64,000 bases of DNA from Adenophora triphylla var. japonica (GCA_022495995.1 JAFEMH010000975.1:248001-312000), one strand, 5' to 3'; positions 45,601-57,351 are shown, counted from the stretch's first letter. The notes: generated by a model not told the origin, from the sequence alone. Numbers and translations are program-made.

Positions 45601-48236
45601 TGTAATGGCTGAATACTTTTAATTGCTTTATCAAACTACCAGTATAATTCGGACTTGCATAACCAGTTTCCAAAAATTTCATGTTTCTTTTCAGTTTAGG
45701 AGTATGTATGCATTTTCAAGGGACAAGCAAATTTCTTTGAGGACAAAATCAGTCAGCGTTAACAGAACCACCATTTCTATAAGATGACACTGCAGAAATA
45801 CAGAGGCCAAAAAGATGAAAAATCCCTGGGGCAAATGAATTTTACAGCATTACAACATGGGATATAGGATAAATGGGATAGATGGTTTCTCAATAGGATT
45901 TGGAAATTACTACGCAAATACAGTGGCAAGTACTCAATACTTGACACATCATTCTCCCACAAAGATCAATACATATTCATTCACCTTCTTTAGAACCCTC
46001 ATCCCCCAGTCAATACTATCAGTGATTGTACATGTCCATGGTCCTATTATGGTTCACAAACTAGTAGTGCAAGAAGCAGAGAGACATGAGAACAATCAAT
46101 AATAGTTAGCATGCTTTGGAAACGGTCGAGTAGGAAGCTTTCTAAGGTATCAATAACCAGACAACTATTTTATACTCCCTCCGTCCCGAAATGATTTTCC
46201 TACTTTTTTGATGATTGATACGAAGGTATTTTGAGCAATAAATTTAGGTTTATTTAGTGATCCTAATGAAAATTTAAAACATGTTATTGATACATCATTA
46301 TAAATAATAGTATCAATAACAATTTTTAGATGCTCATTAGAATAAATAAATAAACCTTAATTTATTACTCAAAAAACTTTCGTATCGACAAGAAAAAAAA
46401 AGTAGGAAGTCATTTCGGGATGGAGGGAGTACAAATCACAAGTTTATAACTGGACATTAAAATAAAAGCACTTGATACTAGACCTTTAAGTACAGCAAAC
46501 TTAGGCTGATATGGAATCTTTCCCGCCTCAAGCATCACGGCAACCTCTTTCCCATACCCAGAGGCTATTTCAAATTCATCCTTAATTTCATTAACAACCT
46601 CCTGAAGATCTCGAGTGCCATGAGCAGATAAAGTGGTCAAACTACTCAACTTTGAGGAATCGACATCAGGCATTGATGCCTCATCTACCTCAAAACTCAC
46701 CCCTTTCTTCCTCTCATATACCTCTTCCTTGCCTTTTGATACAATGGTGTCAGGGCTGCTTTTTTCCTCATCCAAGTTAACTGGTTGTGCAGCCTCACGG
46801 TTTTCCCATGTCGCCTCCTCGTTATTCTGCCATGTTGCCTCCTCATTATTCTGCCGAGATGCTGCCTTAGAAGTGGTGTCACTAGCTCCTGCCCGCATTC
46901 CCCTTCTACTGCTTTCCTCACTACTATGCGAGGGTTCTGTATCAGTATTTTTGTGTGGAACTGCCCTAGATGTGCCTTCCCCAAAATTTCTCTTCATATT
47001 CAACTTGTTCTTTTTACCAACTTCTCTATGGAATGCCTCACTTTCTGTCTCTTCTTCCAAATCAGGAATCCCCTCCCTCTCTCTAACTTCATCTGAATCA
47101 GGGCTACTAGCAATCGAGCTATACCCATACTTACTTTCTGCATAATAACCAGGGTAACTATGATCATACCCATCAAAGGGGTTAAGAAAATCCCAACCGG
47201 ATCCCTGAGGTGCAGGAGGAGGCGGAGGACCTGCTGGGCTTGGTTGCTTTCTCTCACTAACTTCTCTCCTTGGAGATTCCATAGGAAACCCAAAAAATCC
47301 TCCACCCTCATTAGTATAACCCGAATACACGCTCGAATTAGTATACTCCATTTGCTGCCCTCCACCCTGAAACATCCTTTGCTCCCGATCTTGAATTACC
47401 GTCCGCACTGCAGGAGCAGACTTTTTCATATAATAAGCACGGGTATTGGAAGCACCCTCATATCCGTAAGGGCCAGAATTTCCAACATTACCGTATCCAT
47501 AAGGTTCAGAATTTCCTACATTATTATATCCATAAGGTTCAGAATTTCCTACATATGAGCCCCAAGAAGTTTGATACGGTCGATTTAACCCATACGCTCC
47601 CCAATCTGGTTGATAGGGTGGTGGCTGTGGATCCATTGGGTAAGAGTTCCAATCTGGTTGATATGGCGGAGGATTCATTCGGTAAGGGTCCTCCCAATCT
47701 GTTGGTCTAGTTGGATAAGAAGGTGGTGGAATTCCAGTTTTTCCACCACCACCATAATCATCACCATGTAAGTGAAGGTGACTTGACTCCGAATCTAAAT
47801 CAGAGTCTGAATCGGACGACAATGGCAGGTGTGAATTCTCAATATCTCCATCATCATGATCATGGTCAATGGAATGTATGTGTGAAATTGAACCAGAAGA
47901 CGAAGTGCTTTTCTTATTACTACCATCACCAGCATTATGATTTCTCTGCCTATGGTTCTGGCTATGTGGATTTGTGCTTCTGTTTTTGACTTTCTTGCCC
48001 TGATCAGAAGGCAATGTCAAAACAGGGGAGGAAGGAGCAGAGGTGGAAGGGATTACAAGCTCCTCCTCAACAAAGCGGCGGAGGGCTTCTCCGACATCCT
48101 TGAGTGAATGAAAGTAAGATAGATGAGCGGAGGAGAGAGCGTACCGGTGGTCGGCGGCAGCCCTAATTAGCTGTTTTCTCTCTCTGCAAAGTGTAACCAA
48201 CGGTAAATCATCAACCTTAGACCCACTGCACCCCAT
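42619..48236 (-). CDS. DUF630/DUF632 protein (NRG2 / REL2-like), four exons
   Basis: Exons from 5': 48236-46484, 45269-45058, 44438-44215, 43399-42619. Junctions are GT/AG and phases agree, giving 2970 nt or 989 aa. The chosen start gives MGCSGSKVDDLP; an ATG-like extension five codons earlier would hide the conserved Gly-2. Residues 1-60 are the DUF630 domain (ALSSAHLSYFHSLKDVG). A long disordered Pro/Tyr/Ser-rich middle follows, with NSEPYGYNNVG repeats near residue 230. DUF632 runs from about 540 to 860 (KLYAWEKKLYQEVK, HGWLIRCLHYEPE, FVICNDWHQGMD). Family members act in nitrate signalling (NRG2) and leaf rolling (REL2). MGC suggests N-myristoylation and plasma-membrane attachment. A MITE lies in intron 1. 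Confidence 0.93.
43735..43801 (+). repeat. Possible SINE 3' end with TTG tail
   Basis: GACTAAGGCTTAG followed by (TTG)n is the form of the 3' end of plant TS/Au-type SINEs. The body upstream is not recognised. It lies in intron 3 of the DUF630/DUF632 gene. Confidence 0.4.
44091..44139. mobile_element. MITE remnant in intron 3 of the DUF630/DUF632 gene
   Basis: A short piece ending TTTTAGGACGGAGGGAGTA, 75 bp from the exon-3 donor. The left part is degraded (CTACCTCTGTAATTTG). Confidence 0.55.
46175..46429. mobile_element. MITE in intron 1 of the DUF630/DUF632 gene
   Basis: 255 bp, CTCCCTCCGTCCCGAAATGA to TCATTTCGGGATGGAGGGAG, TA on both sides. The right end is only about 55 bp from the exon-1 splice donor at 46483. 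The whole element is a near-perfect long inverted repeat. Confidence 0.88.
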
Positions 48237-49155
48237 TACGCCACTGCACAATCAACCACCGTCACCGCCGCAGAACCCAAATTGATCAAGCAAAAGGGTA
48301 AAGAAAACCCAACTCATATCCGTGCGTACAAATGCAGACCCATTGCAATTAAACCCTTCCAGATCCGTATCAAATAAGGAATTACTCCAAATTACGGAAT
48401 CTTAGAGGGAAAATCATAAGAAATTCAGTGCTACCCAGTAGTATAAAAGGAAAAAAAGAGGTGGGTGAATTAGGAAGAAAACTGACCGTTATTGGGATTG
48501 AGGAAGCGGCCATGGATAAGGATGGGGCAGACAGAGAATCGCTTAAAACGATGAATCAATGCGGTGTTCTGGGCTCTGAATTTTTTTGTTTCTCTAGGGA
48601 AAATAATTGAGGGTTTTGGGGTTTTGCGATTTACAGTAGACAAGAACTCAGAAGGGTCTGTGACTGTGAGTCGTCGTCTTCTGATTTCTGAACCAATTAA
48701 TGGTGATTCGAGCTATGGGGGATTAATTTATGAATTGAATTCATAAATCTGAATGATAAACAATGATGATCCGATCTTGAGCTAATAAAAATTGATTAGG
48801 GTTGAATAAAACAATTGGGGGATGTCAGAGGAAGCTCGTGGAACCCGCCATGGGTAACGGAAGGTGTAATTATTACCACAACCTCTTGGTATCGGCCATC
48901 ATTACAATACCATATACTCCACCATTTTCTCTCTCTTTCTCTTCAATTTTTCTTCTCTTTCTTTCTCCCATTTCATTCCTTCTTTCTGATCTTCCGCCCA
49001 ATGTCAAAGCTAAGGAGAGAAATGGGTGTTTGTTTGCCGCGTGCGGTGGTTCTGAATCATGAATTCAACGTCACTGGATTTATCTTCTTTGTCATTTAGG
49101 ACGAAGAAAAAACGTAGGCCAACTAAATAGAATTGTTATTCACCCCAAAACAATA
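48237..49155. other. Upstream region of the DUF630/DUF632 gene
   Basis: It holds the probable 5' untranslated region and promoter of the minus-strand gene. A clear TATA box was not found. Plus-strand frames near 48428-49099 have no recognised domain and include a TTCTCTTTCTC-rich run. Confidence 0.45.
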
Positions 49156-49443
49156 CTCTGTCCGTCCCGCCGGATAGGGCAAAGTTTGTGCTTTACAAGG
49201 AAAATAAGAAAAGTGGTGTAAAAAAGAGAAAAAGTGTATAGTGAAATAAATATTGTGAGTGAAAGGAGATGTAGTAAAGAGAAAGTGTGGTAGAGAATAA
49301 TTAGTGGATATATATTGTGAGATTATGACAAGTGGGTCTTACAAATAAAAAAGTAATAAAAAACTTTTCATTTTTGGATTGTGCCCTTTCAAATGAGATG
49401 TCCAGAAAGAAAATTTGTGTCCTTTCGAATGAGACGGAGGGAG
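49156..49443. mobile_element. Stowaway-type MITE
   Basis: 288 bp, CTCTGTCCGTCCC to GAGACGGAGGGAG, with TA at 49154-49155 and 49444-49445. Confidence 0.85.
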
Positions 49444-49581
49444 TATTAGTGAATTTCTCGCAATATTAAGTCTATCAAAAAAATTAAACACTTAACACTG
49501 ACACACCACCACTATTTCTAATCAAATTTTTTTGGGGAAATATGTTTCTCCATAATTTATAAAAAAACCTGTTTTTAAATA

Positions 49582-49874
49582 CTCCCTCCGTCCCAGAAAA
49601 TTCGTCACTTTTTACCCAAAATGGCGTCCCGTTTGAAACTTCACCTTTCCTAAAATGGAAAAGTTTTATTAATATTCTATTATCCCACTAATTATTTCCT
49701 CCACTCATTCTCTCTCCTAAAACACTATTACACTCACAACACTTTTTAAATTTACTATTTCCTCCACTAATTCTCTCTCCTCTTTTCAAATTACACTCAC
49801 AACATTTTCCCACTTTTTTTCTTAATTTGCGTGTCGGGCCTAAAATGGTGACGAATTTCTTGAGACGGAGGGAG
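49582..49874. mobile_element. Stowaway-type MITE
   Basis: 293 bp, CTCCCTCCGTCCC to GAGACGGAGGGAG, with TA at both ends. Confidence 0.9.
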
Positions 49875-49889
49875 TATATCGACTTGGTG

Positions 49890-50068
49890 TTTTGAAGCCT
49901 AAACTCACTGTTTTGTTTTAAGGCCTAAACTCATTGTTTTAAGGCTTAAACTCGCTATTTTATTTTCTAGCTTAAACTCACTGTTTTAACGCCTAAACTC
50001 ACTATTTTATTTTCTAGATATTTTAAGGCCTAAACTCAATGTTTTAAGGTCTAAACTTGATATTTTTA
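49890..50068 (+). repeat. Minisatellite of AAGGCCTAAACTCACTGTTTT units
   Basis: About seven diverged units of 20-25 bp: (A/T)AAGGCCTAAACTCA(C/T)TGTTTT and variants with TATTTTATTTTCTAG. Starts 15 bp after a MITE. Confidence 0.75.
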
Positions 50069-50825
50069 AGAAAGAAAGTGGGCCTTTTATAACTTATGGA
50101 GAAACAGGTTTCCCCTAAAACTTACTCATTTCTAATTTATCCCTTTAAACCCCTAAACAAATACTAACCTAAATTAATAAAACACACTCACACAACCTAA
50201 GAAATACTCGGTTAATTTTTTGGCCATGCCCGTTTCTCACTCCACATCGAGTTCCCCCATTTCTCCAACCATAAATTTCAAAATCAGTAACGAAATCGAA
50301 TTATCAATACAATTTACTGAAAAAAATCTATTAGAATAAGGTTAATCAGCAAAATCAAGTGGTCATCGTATTCTTCTTTGTCGTCGTCCCCAAAACTCAA
50401 GTTCTACCCAAAGCCAAAACCCCTCACTCCCCAAAGTGACACACAAAGGTTTCTACAATCAGGGCTCCGATTATGTGCACCGCTGTAAATTGAATGAAGA
50501 CGAAAAAATTGAAATTCATCTACTCCGGCATTTCGTCCTTACTTCTTCCGGCTGAGCTCCTATTCGTCTTTTGTCTCATCATTCATGTTTTACGCATTGT
50601 TGTGACCGAAAAGAGTATTTTGCTTGTGCCATGTTGAAGGTGATGGTTGGGATAGGGTGACGCTTTTGAAGGAGATGATGAGGATGGAGAGGCTAGGTAA
50701 ATCTGGGAGGGGATGGTTGATTTGTGGGTGGATTTGGGTGGATGGTTGGAAGAAGAAAGGAGTACGTGTGTGAGAAAAGGAGAGTTTATAACATTGAAGG
50801 GTGTAAAACAAGGATTAATATGGTA
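50069..50825. other. Intergenic, nothing recognised
   Basis: A/T-rich with a few short frames. None has a recognisable domain. Confidence 0.45.
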
Positions 50826-50834
50826 TTTTATTTA

Positions 50835-52364
50835 GGGTTAATTACCATTTAGGGTCAAAGGTCGTATAGCAGTCTTCGGGGGGGGGGGGGGCTGTGGTGG
50901 TTTCCTTGTCAATTTAGGACCTCACATTAAAAAAGTTAGCCAGTTAGGGAAAAATTAACGATTTCGGTTAAAAACCCCAGTTAAGTGACCATGTGCCTAC
51001 CACGTGCGTTTTTAACGAGGGTATTTCTGGCAAATGAAGTTGTTATCCCTGTTAAAGGGGTTAAATGCAATTTCCTAAATTAAAAGGATTGAAAATAAAA
51101 TTTATTTTCAACCCTTCTTCTTCATCTTCTTTAATGGCCTCACCCTTCCCCACACCACCACCATCACCATCATTCACATCCACCGCCTCGACACCACACA
51201 CCATCATAAACATAAACCCACCCCTTCCGACTACACAACACCATCAACACAAACCCACCAACATCACCGCCTCACCCTCGACACAATCAACGAAAAAGCC
51301 ACAACCCCACCACCAAATTCAAGCTTAAAAACTCAAATTCAAAATCAAAATCATTCGAGTCACAAGCGTTTCAAGCCTTCGCTCCCTCCTCCGGATCTAA
51401 TTTCAAAATTCGATTCTGTGGCGGGTGAAAGAGTCGTCGGCGACGGACGGGTTGGTGGGGTGGTGTTTTCGCTTGAGGGGAAAGGGGAGGGGCAGTGGAG
51501 GCGCCGAAGTATGGGAAGATGGAAGGAGGCAGTGGAGGAAGGGGTTGGGTGGCCGGAGAAGATAGGTTTTATGAGGGGAAGATGAGGGAGCCATAGAATC
51601 AAAAGAAAGGAGAAGGAGACGGTAGAAGGGGGCTGGAGCCATAGATGGGTTTATTTCTATGTAATGAGTTTTTTTTTTAATCAATGAAATAAATATGTTT
51701 TGCTTAAAAATGAAATATTTAGTTTTAGTTTAAAATATTATTATTTTTTATTTACATTATATAATTATTCAATCTAAAATAATTAGTAATTTTTTTGAAG
51801 CAAAATAATTAATAATTTAAATTATTAGAAAAAAGGATAATAGTTAATATCTTAAATTATTTTAAATCATATTAACTAGTATCTTAAAATAATTAGTAAT
51901 TTTCTTATTCATTTTGTGAATAAAAACATATTTCTTCCAAATAAGAAATATTTAGTTTTAAATTTTAGTATATTTAATATTTTAAAAATAAATTTCACTT
52001 TCTACCCTTTTATAATTTTCTTATTCATTATATAATTATTTATTTCTATGTAATGATTTTTTAAAATGAATGAAATAAAATTTTATTGCTTAAAAAAAGA
52101 AACATTTAGCTTTAGTATAAATATAATAATGCTACTAAAATAATTTATTAATGTTTCCAGAAATTGCCAGAAATACCCTCGTTAAAAATGCACGTGGTAG
52201 GCACACGGTCACTTAACTGAGTTTTTTTAACCGAAATCGTTAATTTTCCCCTAACTGGCTAATTTTTTTAATGTGAGGCCCTAAACTGACAAGGAAACCA
52301 CCACAGGCCCCCCTCCCCCGCGAAGACTGCTATACGACCTTAGGCCCTAAATGGTAATTAACCC
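50835..52364. mobile_element. Mutator-like element with long TIRs and cargo
   Basis: Terminal inverted repeats of about 215 bp (50835-51050 and 52155-52364) start GGGTTAATTACCATTTAGGG. A perfect 9-bp duplication TTTTATTTA flanks the element (50826-50834, 52365-52373), as expected for Mutator. No transposase is present. The interior begins with GC-rich sequence (51120-51650) and becomes very A/T-rich. Confidence 0.92.
51120..51650. other. GC-rich cargo within the MULE
   Basis: Frames on both strands are Pro/Ser/Thr/His-rich (for example plus-strand MASPFPTPPPSPSFTSTAST). No domain is recognised. The change in base composition from the flanking A/T suggests captured host sequence, as in Pack-MULEs, but the source cannot be told. 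Confidence 0.4.
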
Positions 52365-52533
52365 TTTTATTTATGACATTTTTGTAATAATTATTATTGC
52401 GGTGATATTTTGCAATGTTGTAGAGGTAAATAACAATTCTCAAAAAATATTATTATTATTATGAGACGAAGGAAATATTTCTTCCTCCTCTGTCACATAA
52501 TAATAGTCTCATTTTTCAAATATCTCCCTGCGG

Positions 52534-53141
52534 TAAGGGTGTGCAACAAAATCGGAAAATCGAAAAAATTGAACCGAAATCGAGAAAATCGAACCGAAAA
52601 AACCGAAATCGACAAAACCAAAATGTTAATGGTTTTAACCAATTAAAAACCGAAACTTTTGGTTTCGGTTTTGGTTTCAAATGAAAAATCGAGCCGATAA
52701 AACCGAGCCGAACCGATGTTATTAAAACGACGTGTCATTTTAATATATATATATATATATATTTTTTATCTTCTCATCTTGCTTTGGAGTTAAAATTATG
52801 CTTACGATAGTTTAACTGTTATTTGTAGTGGCAGGTGGAACACTTAAATTTGTCATGAAAATTTTAAGTACTTTAGTATTGCATCTTCTCATCTTGCTTT
52901 GTTAATGAGAGATTAACAAATTTCATCTTGCTGAATGTAACTATCATAATTCAATCATCAATATTTGCATGTTTTTCTCATCTTGTTAAAACCGAACGAC
53001 ACCGAACCAAACCGAAATCGAATAAAATTGAAACCGAATAAAATCAAAGCTTAATGATTTTAAAATACAAAAACCGATATCTTTCGATTCAATTTCAATT
53101 TTAGCGTAAAATAAAATCAAACCGAATCGAACACCCCCCTA
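52534..53141. mobile_element. hAT-like MITE rich in AACCGAA words
   Basis: 608 bp with ends TAAGGGTGTGCAAC and (complement) TAGGGGGGTGTTCG. A perfect 8-bp duplication CCCTGCGG lies at 52526-52533 and 53142-53149. Arms are filled with AACCGAAA and CCGAACC words. An AT run lies at 52743-52761. Confidence 0.85.
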
Positions 53142-53321
53142 CCCTGCGGTTATCTATTCGAATTTCGTATACGGACTATTGGATTGGAATATTGGTGGTT
53201 CCCCTTGGATTTGGGGTTTGTCCGAGCAATAGTTCAAAGGTCCGGATCTAATAGGGTCTATAAGTAGGAGGGAGTTGTGGTCAAAACACAATAATTTCAT
53301 AAATAAGTGGCCAAAATTATG

Positions 53322-54280
53322 AGCATCTACAATAATGGTTTCAATATCCAAACAATATTCAACATTCATTTTAATAATTTCATAAATAAGTGGCCAAAAT
53401 TACGAGCACACCCCTACCTTATTCAATTTTTAACCCTACAATGATTTTGTTTAATAAAATTTAACACCCTTCCAATCCATTATCCTATACCCCACCACTT
53501 TTATTTTATTTTATATTCTTTATTTTTATGATAAGTAAAATAATAATAATTATTATTATATTTAGGATTGAAAAAAATACTTCATACTTAATTAATTTTT
53601 TTAATTGCATTTAAATAAATACGAAAAATGACGATATAATTACAATGATTCTACAGGCAATTAAATCACGGGGAGGGTCAAATGAGCAATAAAATTAAAT
53701 ACAGTAAATAAAAGTAATACATCATTGCAGAAAAATGACATAAAGCTAGAAATTACCTGAATTTTGAGTGTTGAAATTGTAATTATTGGGATCCATTTCA
53801 CTAAAAAGAGGGGGTTTTTTTTGTGGAAAATGAAAAATAATTGAGAAATTTATATTGAAAAATAGTGTTTTTTTTCTGTGTCCAAATCAAATGAAAGAAG
53901 ACTATTTATAGAGAAAAAAATTATGAATTTTGATGTAATTTTTTTTTTATATAAGATAATTGCCTTTGAAAAATTTGGATGAGAATTGGATAAAAAAAAT
54001 TCAGTGACCAATCATGCCGTGTCAAGTGATCAAATCAGAAAAAATAAATAATAAACAAGCTGCGCCAGACGCTCCCCTGTCAGGCGGTGACTGTCACGCG
54101 CCTAGTCGGCCCACTCCTGTCACGCCCACGTGGCATGGAAATCGGCCCCTCCTCTTTTTTCAATATCTATTGAATTTATTCAACACCCCTTTTTTTTTAA
54201 AAAAAAAAAAAAACTTTCAATAGCCTCCTCCAATGGTTTCAATTGCATTCAATAGTTGAATTTCTTTTTTCTACAAGCCA
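53322..54280. mobile_element. Relative of the 40.6-kb Harbinger-like element, single unit
   Basis: It shares CTATACCCCAC followed by ACTTTTATTTTATTTTA and AGTAAAATAATAATAATTAT with the 42-kb end of the other copy. It has just one unit of the internal repeat (GTGTCCAAATCAAATGAAA..., about 53868-53945). It lies in the opposite orientation. Ends are approximate and no target duplication was identified. A 37-bp direct repeat (AATTTCATAAATAAGTGGCC...) lies near 53290 and 53368. Confidence 0.6.
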
Positions 54281-54327
54281 TCATAAATGACCTAAGAAAA
54301 TGAAGCTGATTTCAATCCAGTTGCATA

Positions 54328-54587
54328 CTTCCGCCGTCCTATAATAGCTTACTCATTTACTATTGAGAACGAAAAATAAGAAATAATGTTATTAAAGTAG
54401 GAGTTGTGAGTGCGTAGGAGAAAAAATGAGTGGAGAGAATAGTAAATTTGAAAAGTGTTGTGAGTATGATAAGTGGGTCCCATGAATAAAGAAATATTAA
54501 AAAAAAAAAATTTAAAAAATGTGACTTTAAAATAGAACGCCTAAATAAAATAGCAAAATGAATAAGATAATATGGGACGGAATTGAG
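54328..54587. mobile_element. Stowaway-type MITE, degraded ends
   Basis: From CTTCCGCCGTCC to GGGACGGAATTGAG with TA at each border. It directly abuts the next MITE and shares the TA between them. Confidence 0.75.
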
Positions 54588-54589
54588 TA

Positions 54590-55192
54590 CTCCCTCCGTC
54601 CCACCGATCTAAGAAAACTTTTCATTTTGGGCGTCCCGCCGATCTTAAGAATTTCAAAAATGAAAAGTTTTTATTATTTTTATACTATTTCTACCCCACT
54701 CATTCTCTCTCCTACTTTACTTTTACACTCACAACATTCTCTCTCCTAACTATTCATCCCACTCATTCTCTCTCCTATTTAATTTTTCACACTCACAACA
54801 CTTCTTCCACTCATTCTCTCTCCTAATACTATAATAATACTCCCTCCGTCCCAGCGAAAGAGTCGGTAAATTTGTCCGACACGCAAAATAAGAAATGTGA
54901 TGTAGGAAAGAGAAAAAGTTTAAATGCTTTAAATGTCATGAGTATTTAAAAATTAAATATAGAGAGAATGGAATGGGAGGTGACGTAAAGAAAGATAATG
55001 TTGTGAGTGTAAAAGAAAGTAGAGAGAGAATGAGTGAGAGAGAATAACGATTTAAGGCTTTTCTTTGGGAAAGTGACTTTTTAAATGGGACGCCCAAAAA
55101 AGGAAATAAATGACTCTTTCGCTGGGACGGAGGGAGTATTCCTTAATTCCCATGCCATTTTACTTTTTCTTAAGATGGTGGGACGGAGGGAG
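54590..55192. mobile_element. Stowaway-type MITE interrupted by another
   Basis: Outer ends CTCCCTCCGTCCCACCGATC and GGTGGGACGGAGGGAG with TA borders. The element at 54840-55136 is inserted inside it. Confidence 0.85.
54840..55136. mobile_element. Stowaway-type MITE, nested
   Basis: 297 bp, CTCCCTCCGTCCCAGCGAAA to TTTCGCTGGGACGGAGGGAG, TA borders, inside the element 54590-55192. Confidence 0.9.
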
Positions 55193-55245
55193 TATGCCTC
55201 ATGTCCCTATTTGATCATCCAAATAATAAATGAAAATATATACTA

Positions 55246-55621
55246 CTCCCTCCGTCCCAGACTAAGGGTTCATGGAGGATATTTCACGATTTTTAAGAAA
55301 AATGAATAAAGTGGGTAGAAATTAGAGGAGAGAGAATGTAAAAGTTAAATGTGTGGTAGGGAATATGAGAGAGAATATAAAAATTAAAAATATTTAATAG
55401 GAGAGAGAATGAGTGAGAGGAATAGTAGTTAAATGTGTGGTAGGGAATATGAGAGAGAATGTATAAAGGTGTAATGAATGGTTTTTTTGTAAATATATGA
55501 AAATGATAAGGGTATAAATATATTCAAAAACATGCCATTTATGAAAATGAACTCTTGGTCAAAAACGAATCAAAAGGGAAAGATGAACCCTTGATCTTAA
55601 TCTGATCTGGCACGGAGGGAG
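55246..55621. mobile_element. Stowaway-type MITE
   Basis: 376 bp, CTCCCTCCGTCCCAGA to TCTGGCACGGAGGGAG, TA borders. Internally it repeats GTGTGGTAGGGAATATGAGA. Confidence 0.85.
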
Positions 55622-55899
55622 TATAAGAAAAGGAGGGAGGAAAAAGTGGAAAGCCGGACACAAACACTTGTTTTTTAATATTGTTTCTCACTTTGAGGTT
55701 TCTATTTTCAAATTTTAATATTGGAATGGGACCATTTGGGATTCCACCCTTTCTTTTTCTTTGAGAAATCTAGTTCAACTACTCAATCACAATCACTCAA
55801 TCAAAATCAAAATATTTGTACCATATTAACTACTTATATTTACTTATATTTATATAGTTAGTGTTAAGATATTAGAGATATTCTCGAGATAAGAAAATA

Positions 55900-56175
55900 C
55901 TCCATCCGTCTCAATAAGTGCTTCATCCTTTTGGGTGGGCACGCAAATTATGAAAATCGGAGGAAAAAAAAAATATTGTGAGTGTAATTTGAAAATAGGA
56001 GAGAGAATTAATGGAGAAAATAGTAAATTATAATGGTGTTGTGAGTATTAAAATAATATAGGAGAGAGAATGAGTGGAGAAAATAGTAAATTTTTTTTGC
56101 CAAAAAAAGAAAGGTGAAGCTTCTAACGGGACGCCCTTTTGGGTAATTAGTGAAGCTTTTATTTGACGGAGGGAG
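55900..56175. mobile_element. Stowaway-type MITE inside the LTR
   Basis: 276 bp, CTCCATCCGTCTC to GACGGAGGGAG, TA borders. Confidence 0.82.
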
Positions 56176-56256
56176 TATTTAGTTATTTAAGTTAGTATTG
56201 AGTTAACTTAGCAAAGTTATCTTAATTAATTAGAAGTATTTTCAATTAGAATTATA

Positions 56257-56902
56257 CTCCCTTCATCCCACTTTAAAGTGTTCATTTTTTTGGGACGTCC
56301 CACTTCAAAGAGCCCATTCCATAAATGGAAATATGTGAACAGTATTTCAGACATTTATACCCTCATAATGTTTACTCCCTCCGTCCCACGTAACTGTGGA
56401 CTTATTTTTTGGGTGTGGGAATTAAGGAAAAGTAGGAGAGAGAAATAGGTGGAGGAGGTGTTTGTGAGTATAAAAAATTAAATAGGAGAGAGAATGAGTG
56501 AGAGGAATAGTTAGGAGAGAGAATGTTGTGAGTGTAAAAGTGAAGTAGAATAGAGAATGAGTGGGTGGAATAGTGAATATTTGTTTCCATTTTTGACAGT
56601 TCACACTGACGTGGGACGGACCAAAATGGAAATAAATCCACACTTACGTGGGACGGAGGGAGTATATATTTACAAAAAAAAAATCATTCATTATACCCTT
56701 ATAATTTTAACATATTTACAAAAAAATAATTCATTAACTTACTATTTCTCCCACTCATTCTCTCTCCTATTAAATATTTTTAACTTTTGCATTCTCTCTC
56801 CTCTAATTTTCTACCCACTTTCAATTCTTTATTCATTTTTTAAAAAAATTCTTAAAAATCATGAAATTATACCAAAAACACTTTGAAATGAGACGGAGGG
56901 AG
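56257..56902. mobile_element. Stowaway-type MITE inside the LTR, itself interrupted
   Basis: Outer ends CTCCCTTCATCCCACTTTAA and GAGACGGAGGGAG with TA borders. It contains the element at 56375-56662. Confidence 0.8.
56375..56662. mobile_element. Stowaway-type MITE, nested
   Basis: 288 bp, CTCCCTCCGTCCCACGTAAC to TACGTGGGACGGAGGGAG, TA borders. Confidence 0.9.
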
Positions 56903-57050
56903 TATTTACTATTAGAATAAGGAAATATTTGTTAGAATCCTAATAGAATTATAACTCATATATTTTGAATATAAATATGAGTCATCTAGCTTATGTAAAG
57001 TTTTGAGGGAAATAATATATAAAATACTTTTGAATCTCCATATTTTATTA

Positions 57051-57062
57051 TGATATCAGAGC
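57051..57062 (+). other. Primer binding site, tRNA-Met type
   Basis: TGATATCAGAGC, one mismatch to TGGTATCAGAGC. It lies 10 bp beyond the proposed LTR end. The roughly 290 bp that follow (57063-57351) are the only internal remnant and hold no coding. Confidence 0.6.
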
Positions 57063-57351
57063 ATGATTTCGATCAATAAATTATGTCTCTATAATGTGAA
57101 TAACCATGATCACATTATCTCTTGAGGGAGGGAATTGTTACATCGTAAATTGATCTTTAATGTCTGCTCCATGTATTATTATTAATAATCAAAGAGAAGC
57201 ATCATCTTCCCAACAACTGTAAAGATCATGATCCTAACCTGGTATCGCTTATCTACCGACAATATAGAGATAAATATTTGAGCCCGGTCTTTGATTTCTC
57301 CATTTTTTGTAAAATTATTGGACATATACCAACTTTGGCCAATTTCTTATA

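Larger units (their letters stand above)
55862..57040 (+). repeat. Old copia-type LTR split by MITEs
   Basis: Sequence starting TGTTAAGATATTAGAGATAT and ending near CTCCA reads as one LTR once the MITEs at 55900-56175 and 56257-56902 are set aside. A tRNA-Met-like primer site follows at 57051-57062. Without the MITEs it is about 250 bp. No second LTR was found. Confidence 0.6.

Noticed and set aside
46633..47558. Long plus-strand frames opposite exon 1 of the DUF630/DUF632 gene
   Set aside because: They are the reverse complement of the coding exon and have no domain of their own.
48428..49099. Possible gene divergent from the DUF630/DUF632 gene
   Set aside because: Several short overlapping frames without domain, splice structure or conserved motif. 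Part overlaps the likely promoter.
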